A DNA stretch of 64,000 bases from Streptomyces calvus (GTDB taxonomy: Bacteria > Actinomycetota > Actinomycetes > Streptomycetales > Streptomycetaceae), in the NCBI RefSeq assembly GCF_006782915.1, contig NZ_VCNP01000010.1, forward strand, positions 62,001 through 126,000, read 5' to 3'. The position numbers and the translations under genes are program-made. Under the pieces are notes generated by a model. The model saw only the letters and a program-made list of their open reading frames with translations. It was not told the origin of the DNA and made no database searches. This document shows positions 51,754 through 61,205 of the stretch, piece after piece; position 1 is the first letter of the stretch, and every line of letters starts with the position of its first letter.

Positions 51754-52482
51754 TCAGTCGGTGGCGCGGCCCGCCACGTACCACAGGGACGGCAGTTCGA
51801 TGCGGGTGCCGTCGGGGCCGTACTCCGTGGTGGTCAGCGGCAGGGTGCCGCTCGCCGCAACGGTCAGCCCGGCCGCGGCCAGGAATCCGGGCACCGCGGC
51901 GTCGGCGACCTCGCCGGGGGCCATGCCGTGCCGGAGGACCGGCGCGAGTTTGGGCGGCGGTCCCGCGGGGCCGGCGGCGAGGTCCCGCAGGACTCCTCCG
52001 GCCTCCTCGGACGGCTCGACGAGGAAGGCCCGGCCCCGGTCCCCGGCCAGCGTGGCGATCGCCTCCACCAGGGCCTGCCGGTCACCTTCCTCGCACTGGT
52101 GCAGTACCCCGCGCACATAGACGTTGGCGTCGCCGATCTCGGCGTGCAGGGCCTTGATCTCGGCCCGGTCGGCGGCGTCCAGTCGGCGGTAGGCCGCCCG
52201 TCCGTCCGGATCGGCGGCGCGGGCGCGGTCCAGGGCGGCGGCGCACAGGTCCGCGCCGAGGACGTGCGGGAAGCGGTCGGCGAGGAAGCGGGTCTGGGTG
52301 CCGTTGCCGCAGCCGAGGTCCACCAGGGGCAGCCCGGGATCGGCCAGACGCGGTTCGAACAGGGCGAGATGGCGGGCCACGGCCAGGACCGGCTCCGCGT
52401 CCCAGAACACCGCCCCCTGCTCCTGCGGCGCCTCCCGCCAGAAGCTCTCCCAGGACTCCCGGTACCGACTGGTCACGCTCAT
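51754..52482 (-). CDS. class I SAM-dependent methyltransferase
   Basis: 242 residues. LPLVDLGCGNGTQTRFLADR is SAM motif I, VLGADLCAAALDRARAADPD motif II, and ANVYVRGVLHQCEE lies at the motif-IV position. ATG at 52482 with GGGGAG upstream. The N-terminus SRYRESWESFWREAPQEQGA suggests a small-molecule methyltransferase. Not closely tied to a neighbour. Confidence 0.85.
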   Translation of the reverse strand: MSVTSRYRESWESFWREAPQEQGAVFWDAEPVLAVARHLALFEPRLADPGLPLVDLGCGNGTQTRFLADRFPHVLGADLCAAALDRARAADPDGRAAYRRLDAADRAEIKALHAEIGDANVYVRGVLHQCEEGDRQALVEAIATLAGDRGRAFLVEPSEEAGGVLRDLAAGPAGPPPKLAPVLRHGMAPGEVADAAVPGFLAAAGLTVAASGTLPLTTTEYGPDGTRIELPSLWYVAGRATD

Positions 52483-52624
52483 GCCCAACTCCCCACGGTG
52501 CGACGCCGCCCCGTCCCGTACGACGGGCCAGTACGGTGTACCGCGCCCCGGGCGCCCGGACAAGAACACGGCGCACACCGTCACCGCTCGTCCGCCGCGC
52601 GACGCGCCGTCGCACCACCCGGAC

Positions 52625-55078
52625 TCAGCGGCGCGGCAGGGTCAGTTCGAACCACACGTTCTTGCCGGCCGCCGTCCGGCTGGTGCCCCACTCGCGGGCG
52701 AGGGTGCTGACGACCCGCAGTCCGCGGCCGGACTCGTCCGCCGGCCGGGCGTTGAGCAGCGTCGGCAGTTCGTGGTCGTCGTCCTCCACCTCGCACAGCA
52801 GGGTGTCGCCGCGCACCAGCCGCAGCGCGACGGGCCGCGCGTGCGAGTGCCGTACGGCGTTGGTGACGAGTTCGCTGACCATCAGCTCGGCGTTGTCGGC
52901 GGCCTTGGGCAGCCCCCAGTCGTGCAGTTGCTCGCGGACCGCCGCGCGGGCCCGGCCGACCTCGGACGGCTCCGGGCGGATCCGCCACTCGGCGACGGCG
53001 TCCGGCTCGATGCCGCCCAGCCGGGCCATCAGCAGGGCCACGTCGTCCTTGCGGCCGCCGCGCGTGTTCAGGGCCCGGATGATGGTGTCGCAGGCGTCGT
53101 CCATGGAGGCGGCCGGGTGGGCGGCGGACTCGCACAGCGTGGCGAGCCCGACCCCGATGTCCTCGCCGCGCACCTCGACGAGTCCGTCGGTGCACATCAC
53201 CAGCCGGTCGCCGGGCTCCACCGGTACGCGCACCGCCTCGAAGGGCACCCCGCCGACGCCGATGGGCGCGCCCGTGGGCAGGTCGAGCAGTTCGCTGCGC
53301 CCGTCGGCGGCCCGGACCAGGACGGGCGGGATGTGACCGGCGTTGGCGAGGTGGAGTTCGCTCGCGATGGGGTCGTAGACGGCGTACAGGCAGGTCGCGA
53401 GGTAGGTGTCGCCGAGGCGCTGGGCCAGGTCGTCGAGGTTGCGCAGCAGTTGCGCGGGCGGCAGGTCGAGACCGGCCATGGTCTGCACGGCGGTGCGCAA
53501 CTGCCCCATCATCGCGGCGGAGTTCAGCCCGTGTCCCATGACGTCGCCGACGACGAACGCGGTGCGGGCGCCGGGCAGTTTCACCGCGTCGAACCAGTCG
53601 CCGCCGACCCGGCCGAGCAGGGTGCCCGGGAGGTAGCGGGTGGCGATGTCGCAGCCCGCCATGCGCGGCGGGATGTGCGGCAGCATGCTGTCCTGGAGCG
53701 TCTCGGCGACGTTCTCCTGGTACGTGTACATGCGGGCGTTGTCGAGCACCAGGCCCGCGCGGGCGGCGAGTTCGGCGCCGGTGACCCGGTCCATGTCGTC
53801 GAAGACCTGCCGCTCCGGGTGGCGCAGCAGGATCATGAAGCCGAGGACGACGTGGCGGGCCTTCAGCGGGACCACCAGCATCGAACGGCCGGTGATCAGC
53901 GGCCGGATGTCGCGCTTGTCGAACTGTGAGGCGATGGCGTGGCCCGTCTCCTCGCTGATGCGCGGCACGAGGACGGGTTCGCCGGTGGTCATGCACTGGA
54001 AGAACGGCGTGTGCGCCGGGAAGGGCATGGCCTCGCCGACCGGTACGACGTCGTCCCAGCGGCCGGGTTCGTCGGTGTGCTCCAGGGCGACCCGGTGCCA
54101 CATGGTGGTGGTGTCCGGCACGCCCTCGTCGAACGCCTCACCGGCGACGACCTGTTCGCGCAGATAGGTGCCGGCGACGTCGGTGAAGCGGGGCACCACG
54201 GCCTTGCTGACCTCGACGATGGTGCGCGAGAGGTCGAGCGAGGTGCCGATGCGGGAGCTGACCTCGTTGAGGAACTCCAGGTGTTCGCGGACGGCCGCGT
54301 ACTCGAGGTCCTCGCCCTCGTCCCGCAGTTCCTCGGGCACCGGCTCGCCGGCGGCGAGGGCGCGGGCGGCCCGCTCCCGGCGCTGTCGGCGTTCGGCGCG
54401 CCGGGGCACGCCCCAGTGCGGGGTGACCGGCACCCGGTCGTTGCGGCTGAACTCCAGGATGGGATAGCCCAGTTCGAGGACCTGGGAGACGATGCGGGCG
54501 CTGTCGTCCACGCTCGTGCTGGGGAGGATCTCGGGGAGCCGGCGGGCGAGGTCCTCGGAGCCGGGGAAGTCGGTGTGCGGGGCGAAGCCGGGTGCGATCC
54601 GCTCGGACGTCCCGGATCCCTCCTGGCGCAGTGCTTCCGCGTCGGCGGCCAGTACCAGCAGCCGTTCCCGCCCGGGGCCGACCAGGGGATAGGCCCACCA
54701 CAGCACGTCGACGCGTCCGGCGCCGGACGCGTCGAGGCGGGCCCGGCCCGCGGCGGGGTAGGCCGGTTGGCCGCCGAGGGAGCCGCCGAGACCGGGTCCC
54801 GGTCCGTCGTGGGCCGGGTACGTCCCGTAGGGGGTGTCCTCGTCGTCCTCGGGCAGGGCGCCGGTCACCGGCAGCAGGTCGACGGCGGGACGGCCGAGCG
54901 CCTCCTCCTTGGGAAGTGCGAACAGGCGGCGCGCGCCCCTGCTCCAGTGGGAGACGAGTCCCTCGCGGTCGACCACGACGACGGCGAGCGGGATACGGCC
55001 GGCACTGCCGGGGTCGCCCGCCGCCCCGTCCCCGGCGCGGCGATCGGGAGGCGCGTCCCGCTCGGTGCCACGGTCCAT
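52625..55078 (-). CDS. PAS-GAF-PP2C(SpoIIE)-HATPase protein phosphatase/anti-sigma-type kinase
   Basis: 817 residues. PAS-like sensor (about 28-155), GAF (about 275-430), SpoIIE/RsbU-type PP2C phosphatase (about 455-675, GGDWFDAVK near 491, MCTDGLVEVR and GRKDDVALLMARL), then a GHKL ATPase similar to RsbW (about 685-815, ELVTNAVRHSHARPV near 734, DESGRGLRVVSTLAREWGTS). Such proteins dephosphorylate anti-anti-sigma factors and phosphorylate or bind sigma regulators in streptomycete stress signalling. No substrate gene is adjacent; the SigB/F/G-type gene 26 kb away is a possible but unsupported partner. Confidence 0.94.
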   Translation of the reverse strand: MDRGTERDAPPDRRAGDGAAGDPGSAGRIPLAVVVVDREGLVSHWSRGARRLFALPKEEALGRPAVDLLPVTGALPEDDEDTPYGTYPAHDGPGPGLGGSLGGQPAYPAAGRARLDASGAGRVDVLWWAYPLVGPGRERLLVLAADAEALRQEGSGTSERIAPGFAPHTDFPGSEDLARRLPEILPSTSVDDSARIVSQVLELGYPILEFSRNDRVPVTPHWGVPRRAERRQRRERAARALAAGEPVPEELRDEGEDLEYAAVREHLEFLNEVSSRIGTSLDLSRTIVEVSKAVVPRFTDVAGTYLREQVVAGEAFDEGVPDTTTMWHRVALEHTDEPGRWDDVVPVGEAMPFPAHTPFFQCMTTGEPVLVPRISEETGHAIASQFDKRDIRPLITGRSMLVVPLKARHVVLGFMILLRHPERQVFDDMDRVTGAELAARAGLVLDNARMYTYQENVAETLQDSMLPHIPPRMAGCDIATRYLPGTLLGRVGGDWFDAVKLPGARTAFVVGDVMGHGLNSAAMMGQLRTAVQTMAGLDLPPAQLLRNLDDLAQRLGDTYLATCLYAVYDPIASELHLANAGHIPPVLVRAADGRSELLDLPTGAPIGVGGVPFEAVRVPVEPGDRLVMCTDGLVEVRGEDIGVGLATLCESAAHPAASMDDACDTIIRALNTRGGRKDDVALLMARLGGIEPDAVAEWRIRPEPSEVGRARAAVREQLHDWGLPKAADNAELMVSELVTNAVRHSHARPVALRLVRGDTLLCEVEDDDHELPTLLNARPADESGRGLRVVSTLAREWGTSRTAAGKNVWFELTLPRR

Positions 55079-55222
55079 GGCCCAGGCCCTCTCTCCCCCG
55101 GCTGTGCAAGATCTGTACCGCCGTCACCACCGTACGGCCACGGTCGGATGCGATGTGCGTCATTGCGGGAATTGCCCGCGTCGGCGCGCACCGGCGTGTA
55201 CTCCCGCGCGTGACCGGCCGGT

Positions 55223-57619
55223 TCAGTCCTCGTGCCCCAGCTGGAGGTCGCGTTCGGTCCGTCCGCCGCCCGCCACCTGGAGCACGGTCGCGACCGGCGG
55301 GTAGCCGGCGGCGATGACCGTGTACTCGCCGGACGACAGGTCGACGAACCGGAAGGTGCCGTCGGGTCCGGTGGTGAGGGTGTCGACGACGTTGCCCGCC
55401 GCGTCGAGCAGCGTGACGCGGGCCTCCTCGACGGGCCGTCCGCCGCCGGCCCGCACCGTGCCGCGCAACACGGCGCCGCCGGCGAGTTCGATGTCCTGGC
55501 GGGTCTCGCGGGCCGCCTGGACGGTGACGGGCAGGGCGGCCGGGCGGAAGGCGGGGGCGCTGGCGGCGAGGGTGTACTCGCCCGCCACCAGTTCACTGAT
55601 GACGTAGCCGCCCTCGCGGCCGCTGCGGGTGCTCGCCACGACCTCCCCGTGGACGTTGGTGAGGGTGACGGCGGCGTCGCGCACGGGTGTGCCGTCGGCG
55701 GTGACGACGCTGCCGGCGAGCCGCCCGGCACCGCCGAGGACGACGTCGAGTTCGACGGGACGTTCGCCGACGGTCACGGAGACCGCCTGCGGCTGGTGGC
55801 CGCCGGCGGCGGCGATCAGCACGTACGAGCCGGGGCCGGGCGTGGCGAGCGCGTACCGCCCGTCGTCGCCGCTGGCGCCCCGGCCGGTCTGCCGGCCGGT
55901 GACGTCGATGAGGGTGAGGGCCGCGCGGGGCACGGCGGTTCCGTCGGGATGCTGCACGCTTCCGCAGACGGGCACGCCGCCGGTGTGCGGCGCGCGGGCC
56001 TGTGGCACGCGCGGGTCGAAGCGGGGTGCTTCCTGCATCGGGTCGGCGGTGGGGGTGTGGTGGGACACCAGTGGTTTCTCCTTGAGGAAGAAGGCGGTGA
56101 GCAGGCCGAGGACGAGTACCGGCACCAGGTACAGGAAGATGCGCGGCATGGCGTCGGCGTAGGCCTGGACGTAGGCGTCGCGCAGCTCGGGCGGCAGCGC
56201 GTGCACGAACTGCGGGGTGATCGACTCGACGTCGTGCGGTGCGGCGCCGGCCTGCGCGGGCAGGTGTGCGCGGAGCGCGTCGGTGAGGCGGTCGGCGAAC
56301 AGGGTGCCGAAGACGGCGGCGCCGACGCTGCCGCCGATCTGCCGGAAGTAGTTGTGGGCGCTGGTGGCGGTGCCGAGGTCGGTGGGGCGCACGGAGTTCT
56401 GCACGGCGAGGATCAGCACCGGCATCACCATGCCGATGCCGATGCCGAGGACGGCCGTCCAGAGGCCGTAGTGCAGCCGTGGTGTGCCGGGCTCCAGGCG
56501 GGACAGCAGCCACATGCCGGTCACGGCGAGGGCGCAGCCGACGAGGGGGTGCCGCCGGTAGCGGCCGGTGCGGCTGATGAGCTGCCCGGAGACGACGGAG
56601 GCGCCGACGATGCCGCCCGTCATGGGCAGCATCAGCAGTCCGGACTCGGTGGCCGTGGCCCCGTCGACCATCTGGAGGTAGGTCGGCAGGTAGCCGGCGG
56701 CGCCGAACAGGGCGACGCCGATCACCAGGCCCACCAGTGCGCTGACGTTGAAGACGGAGTCGCGGAACAGCCGCAGCGGGATGAGGGGTTCGGCTGCGAA
56801 GCGCTCGACGAGGAGGAAGAGCAGGCCGGTCGCGGCGGCGCCGGCGGCGAGCCCATGGACGACGCGGGAGTCCCAGGCGTACTCGGTGCCGCCCCAGCTG
56901 GTCAGCAGGACCAGGCAGGTGGAGGCGGCGGTGAGCAGCAGGGAGCCGAGGACGTCGAAGCGGGGCCGGGCGCCGGGTTTGGGCAGTTTCAGCGCGAGGG
57001 CGACGACGGCCATGGTGACGATGCCGAAGGGCACGTTGATGTAGAAGCACCAGCGCCAGGAGTGGTGGTCGGTGAAGTAGCCGCCGAGCAGCGGGCCGGC
57101 GACGGAGGCGAGGCCGAAGGCGGCGCCGATGAGTCCCATGAAGCGGGCGCGCTGCCGTGCGGGCACGATGTCCGCGATGATCGCCTGGACGCCGATCATC
57201 AGGCCGCCCGCGCCGACGCCCTGCACGGCGCGGTAGGCGATCAGCTGGTCCATGGTGGAGGCGCGGCCGGCGAGGGCGGAGCCGACGACGAAGACGAGGA
57301 TGGCGAACTGGAAGACGCCCTTGCGGCCGAGGAGGTCGCCGAGCTTGCCGTAGATCGACAGTCCGACGGTGGCGGTGAGCAGATAGGCGGTGATCGCCCA
57401 GGACATCCGGTCCAGGCCGTGCAGCTCACCGACGATCTTCGGGAGCGCGGTGGCGACGATCATCTGCTCCAGGGCGGCGAGCAGCAGCGCCAGCATCAGC
57501 GCGAGGAAGACCAGCCGGACCCGGCGCGGACTCGGGACGGGGGCGGGTGGCGGGGGTGGCGGGCCCTCGGTCCGTGGTGCCGCGACCGGCTCGTCCTGCG
57601 TCAGAGTGATCCCGCCCAC
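55223..57619 (-). CDS. DHA2-type MFS exporter fused to three carboxypeptidase-regulatory-like repeats
   Basis: 798 residues. Residues about 30-505 form a 14-helix EmrB/QacA-type drug:H+ antiporter (ALEQMIVATALPKIVGELHG, GRKGVFQFAILVFVVGSALA, VQGVGAGGLMIGVQAIIADI, GPLLGGYFTDHHSWRWCFYI). Residues about 545-795 are three CarboxypepD_reg/collagen-binding-like Ig repeats (GRYALATPGPGSYVLIAAAG; GGYVISELVAGEYTLAASAP; GTFRFVDLSSGEYTVIAAGY). With 14 helices both ends should be cytoplasmic. GTG at 57619 has GGGGAG upstream. The fusion occurs in other Streptomyces, as I recall, but its role is unknown. Confidence 0.93.
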   Translation of the reverse strand: MGGITLTQDEPVAAPRTEGPPPPPPAPVPSPRRVRLVFLALMLALLLAALEQMIVATALPKIVGELHGLDRMSWAITAYLLTATVGLSIYGKLGDLLGRKGVFQFAILVFVVGSALAGRASTMDQLIAYRAVQGVGAGGLMIGVQAIIADIVPARQRARFMGLIGAAFGLASVAGPLLGGYFTDHHSWRWCFYINVPFGIVTMAVVALALKLPKPGARPRFDVLGSLLLTAASTCLVLLTSWGGTEYAWDSRVVHGLAAGAAATGLLFLLVERFAAEPLIPLRLFRDSVFNVSALVGLVIGVALFGAAGYLPTYLQMVDGATATESGLLMLPMTGGIVGASVVSGQLISRTGRYRRHPLVGCALAVTGMWLLSRLEPGTPRLHYGLWTAVLGIGIGMVMPVLILAVQNSVRPTDLGTATSAHNYFRQIGGSVGAAVFGTLFADRLTDALRAHLPAQAGAAPHDVESITPQFVHALPPELRDAYVQAYADAMPRIFLYLVPVLVLGLLTAFFLKEKPLVSHHTPTADPMQEAPRFDPRVPQARAPHTGGVPVCGSVQHPDGTAVPRAALTLIDVTGRQTGRGASGDDGRYALATPGPGSYVLIAAAGGHQPQAVSVTVGERPVELDVVLGGAGRLAGSVVTADGTPVRDAAVTLTNVHGEVVASTRSGREGGYVISELVAGEYTLAASAPAFRPAALPVTVQAARETRQDIELAGGAVLRGTVRAGGGRPVEEARVTLLDAAGNVVDTLTTGPDGTFRFVDLSSGEYTVIAAGYPPVATVLQVAGGGRTERDLQLGHED

Positions 57620-57722
57620 GTGCCGCTCCCCTCGTCGCACCGCCGGACATTTCCCGCGTGAAAGCGACAACTACGAGCACGTGCGGCGAGTTACGGGACA
57701 GAGAAGGGTCGCAAAGAGATCA

Positions 57723-57761
57723 CCCGAACCGGTGAGGAAAACAACTCCCCGCCGGTTCGGG
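57723..57761 (-). terminator. hairpin downstream of the SRPBCC gene
   Basis: CCCGAACCGG (57723-57732) pairs with CCGGTTCGGG (57752-57761) across 19 bases; located 25 bases beyond the stop of the minus-strand SRPBCC gene and before the MFS gene. Confidence 0.55.
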
Positions 57762-57785
57762 CGGATTGGCCGGCCTGCGGCCGGA

Positions 57786-58229
57786 CTACTTCTCGACCTC
57801 GGCGGCCAGCCTGGCCAGCAGGGCGTCGTAGATGCGGGCGAGGCCCTTGGGCGCGAAGGTCTTCTCGAAGAAGCCGCCGATGCCTCCGGCGCCGTTCCAG
57901 ACGGTGGTCACGACGACGCGGGAGCGGCCCTCGCCGGCCGGGGTGACCCGCCAGGTGGTGACCATGGAGGAGTTGCGGTCCTTCTCGACGAGCTCGCCGT
58001 CGGAGGGCTCGGTGACCTCCAGCAGGCAGTCGCGCACCCGCTTGCTGGTGGCCTGGAGCTTCCAGTGCACCAGGGTGCCCTCGCCGTCGCCGCCCTCGCG
58101 GACCTCGTACTCGCTGAACTGCTCGGGCAGGACCTTCGCGCGGGTGCCGCTGTAGTCGGCGAGCGTATCGAACACCGTCTCCGCGTCCGCCGCGACGATC
58201 CGCTCCGTAGTGGCCTCGACCTGCGCCAT
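57786..58229 (-). CDS. SRPBCC/START-like protein
   Basis: 147 residues, start MAQVEATTERIVAADAETVF at 58229 with GGAGG upstream. SRPBCC (polyketide cyclase/START-like) pattern: VFDTLADYSGTRAKVLPEQF, EGTLVHWKLQATSKRVRDCL and STVWNGAGGIGGFF-type helix near the C-terminus (TVWNGAGGIGGFFEKTFAPK). Binds an unknown hydrophobic ligand in a cavity. Divergent from the radical SAM gene by 159 bp, and so potentially affected by the LexA-type box. Confidence 0.9.
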   Translation of the reverse strand: MAQVEATTERIVAADAETVFDTLADYSGTRAKVLPEQFSEYEVREGGDGEGTLVHWKLQATSKRVRDCLLEVTEPSDGELVEKDRNSSMVTTWRVTPAGEGRSRVVVTTVWNGAGGIGGFFEKTFAPKGLARIYDALLARLAAEVEK

Positions 58230-58343
58230 CGGTTTCCTCCAGGGCATGGGTTCTCGGGGTCGGGGCAAGCCAACCACCCCCGTGCCCGGCCACCCAAATC
58301 GGGGTTCCGTAAGTGACCGAAGATGACGCCCGCACAATCAAGG

Positions 58344-58355
58344 GAACATGTGTTC
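58344..58355. promoter_or_regulatory. LexA-type SOS box
   Basis: GAACATGTGTTC matches the core GAAC-N4-GTTC of the actinobacterial LexA operator. It lies 33 bases upstream of the radical SAM start and overlaps or adjoins a possible -10 (TATTCT, 58356-58361). The mycobacterial homologue Rv2578c is, as I recall, among DNA-damage-responsive genes. Confidence 0.65.
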
Positions 58356-58388
58356 TATTCTGTGGGCCAGTGCTACCGAGGAGGCGTC

Positions 58389-59429
58389 ATGCGCTGGGAG
58401 AACCTCAGCCCGGAGTCCGAACACAGCCGGGCCGACGCCGCGCTGTTCGGCGCGGACGCGGTGACCACCCGCACCTTCGACACACCGGAGTTCCGCGGCA
58501 TCACCTTCCACGAGATCCGGGCCCGCTCGATCGTCAACCGGGTGCCGGGGGCCTCCCGCATGCCGTTCGAATGGACGGTGAACCCCTACCGCGGCTGCAC
58601 GCACGCGTGCGTCTACTGCTTCGCCCGCAAGACCCACAGCTACCTGGACCTCGACACCGGGCTCGGCTTCGACAGCCAGATCGTGGTCAAGGTGAACGCG
58701 CCCGAGCTGCTGCGCCGCCGGCTGTCCTCGCGCAGCTGGCAGGGCGAGCACATCGCGATGGGCACGAACGTCGACTGCTACCAGCGCGCGGAGGGCCGCT
58801 ACCGGCTGATGCCGGGCATCCTCGCCGCCCTGCGCGACCACGCCAACCCCTTCTCGATCCTCACCAAGGGCACGCTGATCCTGCGGGACCTGGAGCTGAT
58901 CGAGCAGGCCGCGCAGGTGACGGACGTCGGCATCTCGGTCTCGGTGGGCTTCACCGACGAGGAGCTGTGGCGCACGGTCGAACCCGGCACACCGGCGCCC
59001 GAGCGGCGGCTGGACGTGGTCCGCGCGCTCGCCGGGCGCGGCATCGGCTGCGGGGTCCTGATGGCGCCGGTGCTGCCGTTCCTGAGCGACCGGCCGGAGC
59101 AACTGCGGGAGACCGTGCGGGCGATCGCCGCGGCCGGTGCCACCTCCGTCACTCCGCTGGTGCTGCACCTGCGGCCCGGCGCCCGCGAGTGGTTCATGTC
59201 CTGGCTCGCCGGGCACCGCCCGCACCTGGTCGACCGCTACCGGCGGCTGTACGCGGAGGGCGCCTACGCCCCGAAGTGGTACCAGCGCCGCGTCACCCGC
59301 CAGGTGCACGAGCTGGCCCAGGAGTACGGCATCGGCCCGGCCCGCGCGGGCATGCCGCGGCGGATCCGCACCCCGGACCGCCCCACGCCGCCCCCGGTGA
59401 CCGAGCCGACCCAACTCACGCTGCTCTAG
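58389..59429 (+). CDS. Rv2578c-family radical SAM protein
   Basis: 346 residues. The [4Fe-4S] motif C-x3-C-x2-C is in NPYRGCTHACVYCFARKTHS; the barrel continues with FSILTKGTLILRDLELIEQA and GVLMAPVLPFLSDRPEQL. Related to the SplB-like/Rv2578c family, whose reaction is unknown; photoproduct-lyase relationship suggests nucleic acid damage repair. ATG at 58389 with GAGGAGG upstream. The SOS-type box fits a DNA-damage role. Confidence 0.93.
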   Translation: MRWENLSPESEHSRADAALFGADAVTTRTFDTPEFRGITFHEIRARSIVNRVPGASRMPFEWTVNPYRGCTHACVYCFARKTHSYLDLDTGLGFDSQIVVKVNAPELLRRRLSSRSWQGEHIAMGTNVDCYQRAEGRYRLMPGILAALRDHANPFSILTKGTLILRDLELIEQAAQVTDVGISVSVGFTDEELWRTVEPGTPAPERRLDVVRALAGRGIGCGVLMAPVLPFLSDRPEQLRETVRAIAAAGATSVTPLVLHLRPGAREWFMSWLAGHRPHLVDRYRRLYAEGAYAPKWYQRRVTRQVHELAQEYGIGPARAGMPRRIRTPDRPTPPPVTEPTQLTLL

Positions 59430-59567
59430 GATCATTCGAGCGCATCCAGCGGCCCGATCGGGTCAACAATCGATCAGAGACGTTCACCAGGGGTCCCATG
59501 TCGGGACGATGCCGCGTGGACCGTGAGCCTCGCGGCCCGCAGCACCTCCGTCCCGGGAGGACCCCCC

Positions 59568-61148
59568 ATGAGAAGAAGCGCAGTCGCGCTGTGCGGTGCC
59601 GCCGTCGTCGTGGCCGCGGGCCTCACGGCCGTGCCCGCCGAGGCCGGCACACCGCGCGCCGCGGAACCCTTCCCCACCGCGCACCCCGCGTGGAAGAAGT
59701 GCGGCACCGAGGACTACCCGACGCTGCAGTGCGCGTCCGTCGAGGTACCCCTCGACCATGCCGCCCCCGACGGACGCCGGATCACCCTCGCGCTGTCCCG
59801 CGTCCCGCACACCTCGGCCACCTACCAGGGCCCCCTGCTGGTGAACCCGGGCGGCCCGGGCGGCAGCGGTCTGACCCTGGCCGGGTTCGTCGCCGCGTCG
59901 CTGCCCGCCGAGGTGGCCGCCCAGTACGACGTCATCGGCTTCGACCCGCGCGGCGTGGGCGCGAGCCGGCCCGCCCTCGACTGCGCACCCGACCACTTCG
60001 CACCGGTGCGCCCGGACTCCGTGCCGACCACGCCCGCGGTCGAGGAGGCCAACCTCACGCGCGTACGGTCCTTCGCCGAGGCGTGCACCGAGAAGTACGC
60101 GGACCTGCTGCCGTACATCGACACCCGCAGCGCGGTGCGCGACATGGACGTCGTGCGGCGGGCCCTGGGCGCGGAACGCCTCAACTACTTCGGTTACTCC
60201 TACGGCACCTATCTGGGCGCCGTCTACGCCAAGCTGTTCCCGCAGCGGGTGCGCCGCCTGGTCCTGGACTCGGTCGTCGATCCCACACAGGTCTGGTACG
60301 ACGCCAACCTGAACCAGGACCACGCCTTCAACGACCGTCACCGCGCCTTCCTGGCCTGGGTCGCGAAGCACGACACGACGTACGGGCTGGGCACCGACCC
60401 GGAGCGGGTCGAGGCCGCGTGGTACGCGATGCGCGCGGCCCTGAAGGAGAAACCGGCCGGCGGCCGGGTGGGCGCCGCCGAGCTGGAGGACACCTACATC
60501 CCGGGCGGCTACTACAACGGCTACTGGCCCCATCTCGCGGCGGCCTTCTCGGCGTACGTGAACGACCGGGACGCCCGGCCGCTGGTCAAGGCGTTCGAGA
60601 ACCTGGGCGCCGCCGACGCGGCCGATGACAACGGCTACAGCATCTACACCGCCGTGGAGTGCCGGGACGCCGGCTGGCCGCGCGACTGGCAGCAGTGGCG
60701 CAAGGACAACTGGGAGGCGTACGAGCGGGCGCCGTTCATGACCTGGAACAACGCCTGGTACAACGCGCCGTGCGCGTTCTGGCCGACCGACTCCCTGCGG
60801 CCGGAGCGCATCCGCAACAGCGACCTGCCTCCGGCGCTGCTGTTCCAGGCGACGCACGACGCGGCCACCCCGTACCAGGGCGCCGTCACCGTCCACCGCC
60901 AACTGGACCGCTCCAGCCTGGTGGTGGAGTCGGGCGGCGGCAACCACGGCATCACGCTCAGCGGGAACGCCTGCCTGGACCGGCATCTGGCGGCCTACCT
61001 CGCGGACGGGACCGTGCCGCGCGGGAACCACGGCGACGCCGACGCCGTGTGCCCGGCGCTGCCCGACCCGAAGCCGCCGACGTCGAAGGCCGCGCCGGCC
61101 ACCGCGCGCGGCTCCATGCTGCACGGCCTGCTGGGCTTCCGCGGCTGA
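59568..61148 (+). CDS. secreted alpha/beta hydrolase, tripeptidyl aminopeptidase family (S33)
   Basis: 526 residues. Signal peptide to about residue 26 (AVPAEAG). The Ser nucleophile is in NYFGYSYGTYLGAVYAKLFP, the oxyanion region in VNPGGPGGSGLTLAGFVAAS, Asp in LFQATHDAATPYQGAV and His in ESGGGNHGITLSGNACLD. It matches the Streptomyces Tap-type tripeptidyl aminopeptidases, which act on secreted proteins and peptides. ATG at 59568 with GGGAGG upstream. Monocistronic. Confidence 0.94.
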   Translation: MRRSAVALCGAAVVVAAGLTAVPAEAGTPRAAEPFPTAHPAWKKCGTEDYPTLQCASVEVPLDHAAPDGRRITLALSRVPHTSATYQGPLLVNPGGPGGSGLTLAGFVAASLPAEVAAQYDVIGFDPRGVGASRPALDCAPDHFAPVRPDSVPTTPAVEEANLTRVRSFAEACTEKYADLLPYIDTRSAVRDMDVVRRALGAERLNYFGYSYGTYLGAVYAKLFPQRVRRLVLDSVVDPTQVWYDANLNQDHAFNDRHRAFLAWVAKHDTTYGLGTDPERVEAAWYAMRAALKEKPAGGRVGAAELEDTYIPGGYYNGYWPHLAAAFSAYVNDRDARPLVKAFENLGAADAADDNGYSIYTAVECRDAGWPRDWQQWRKDNWEAYERAPFMTWNNAWYNAPCAFWPTDSLRPERIRNSDLPPALLFQATHDAATPYQGAVTVHRQLDRSSLVVESGGGNHGITLSGNACLDRHLAAYLADGTVPRGNHGDADAVCPALPDPKPPTSKAAPATARGSMLHGLLGFRG

Positions 61149-61205
61149 GCGGGTGACCGTCCGCCGGAGCAGGGCGCTGTCGGACCCGTGGTCCATGATG
61201 GGCGC

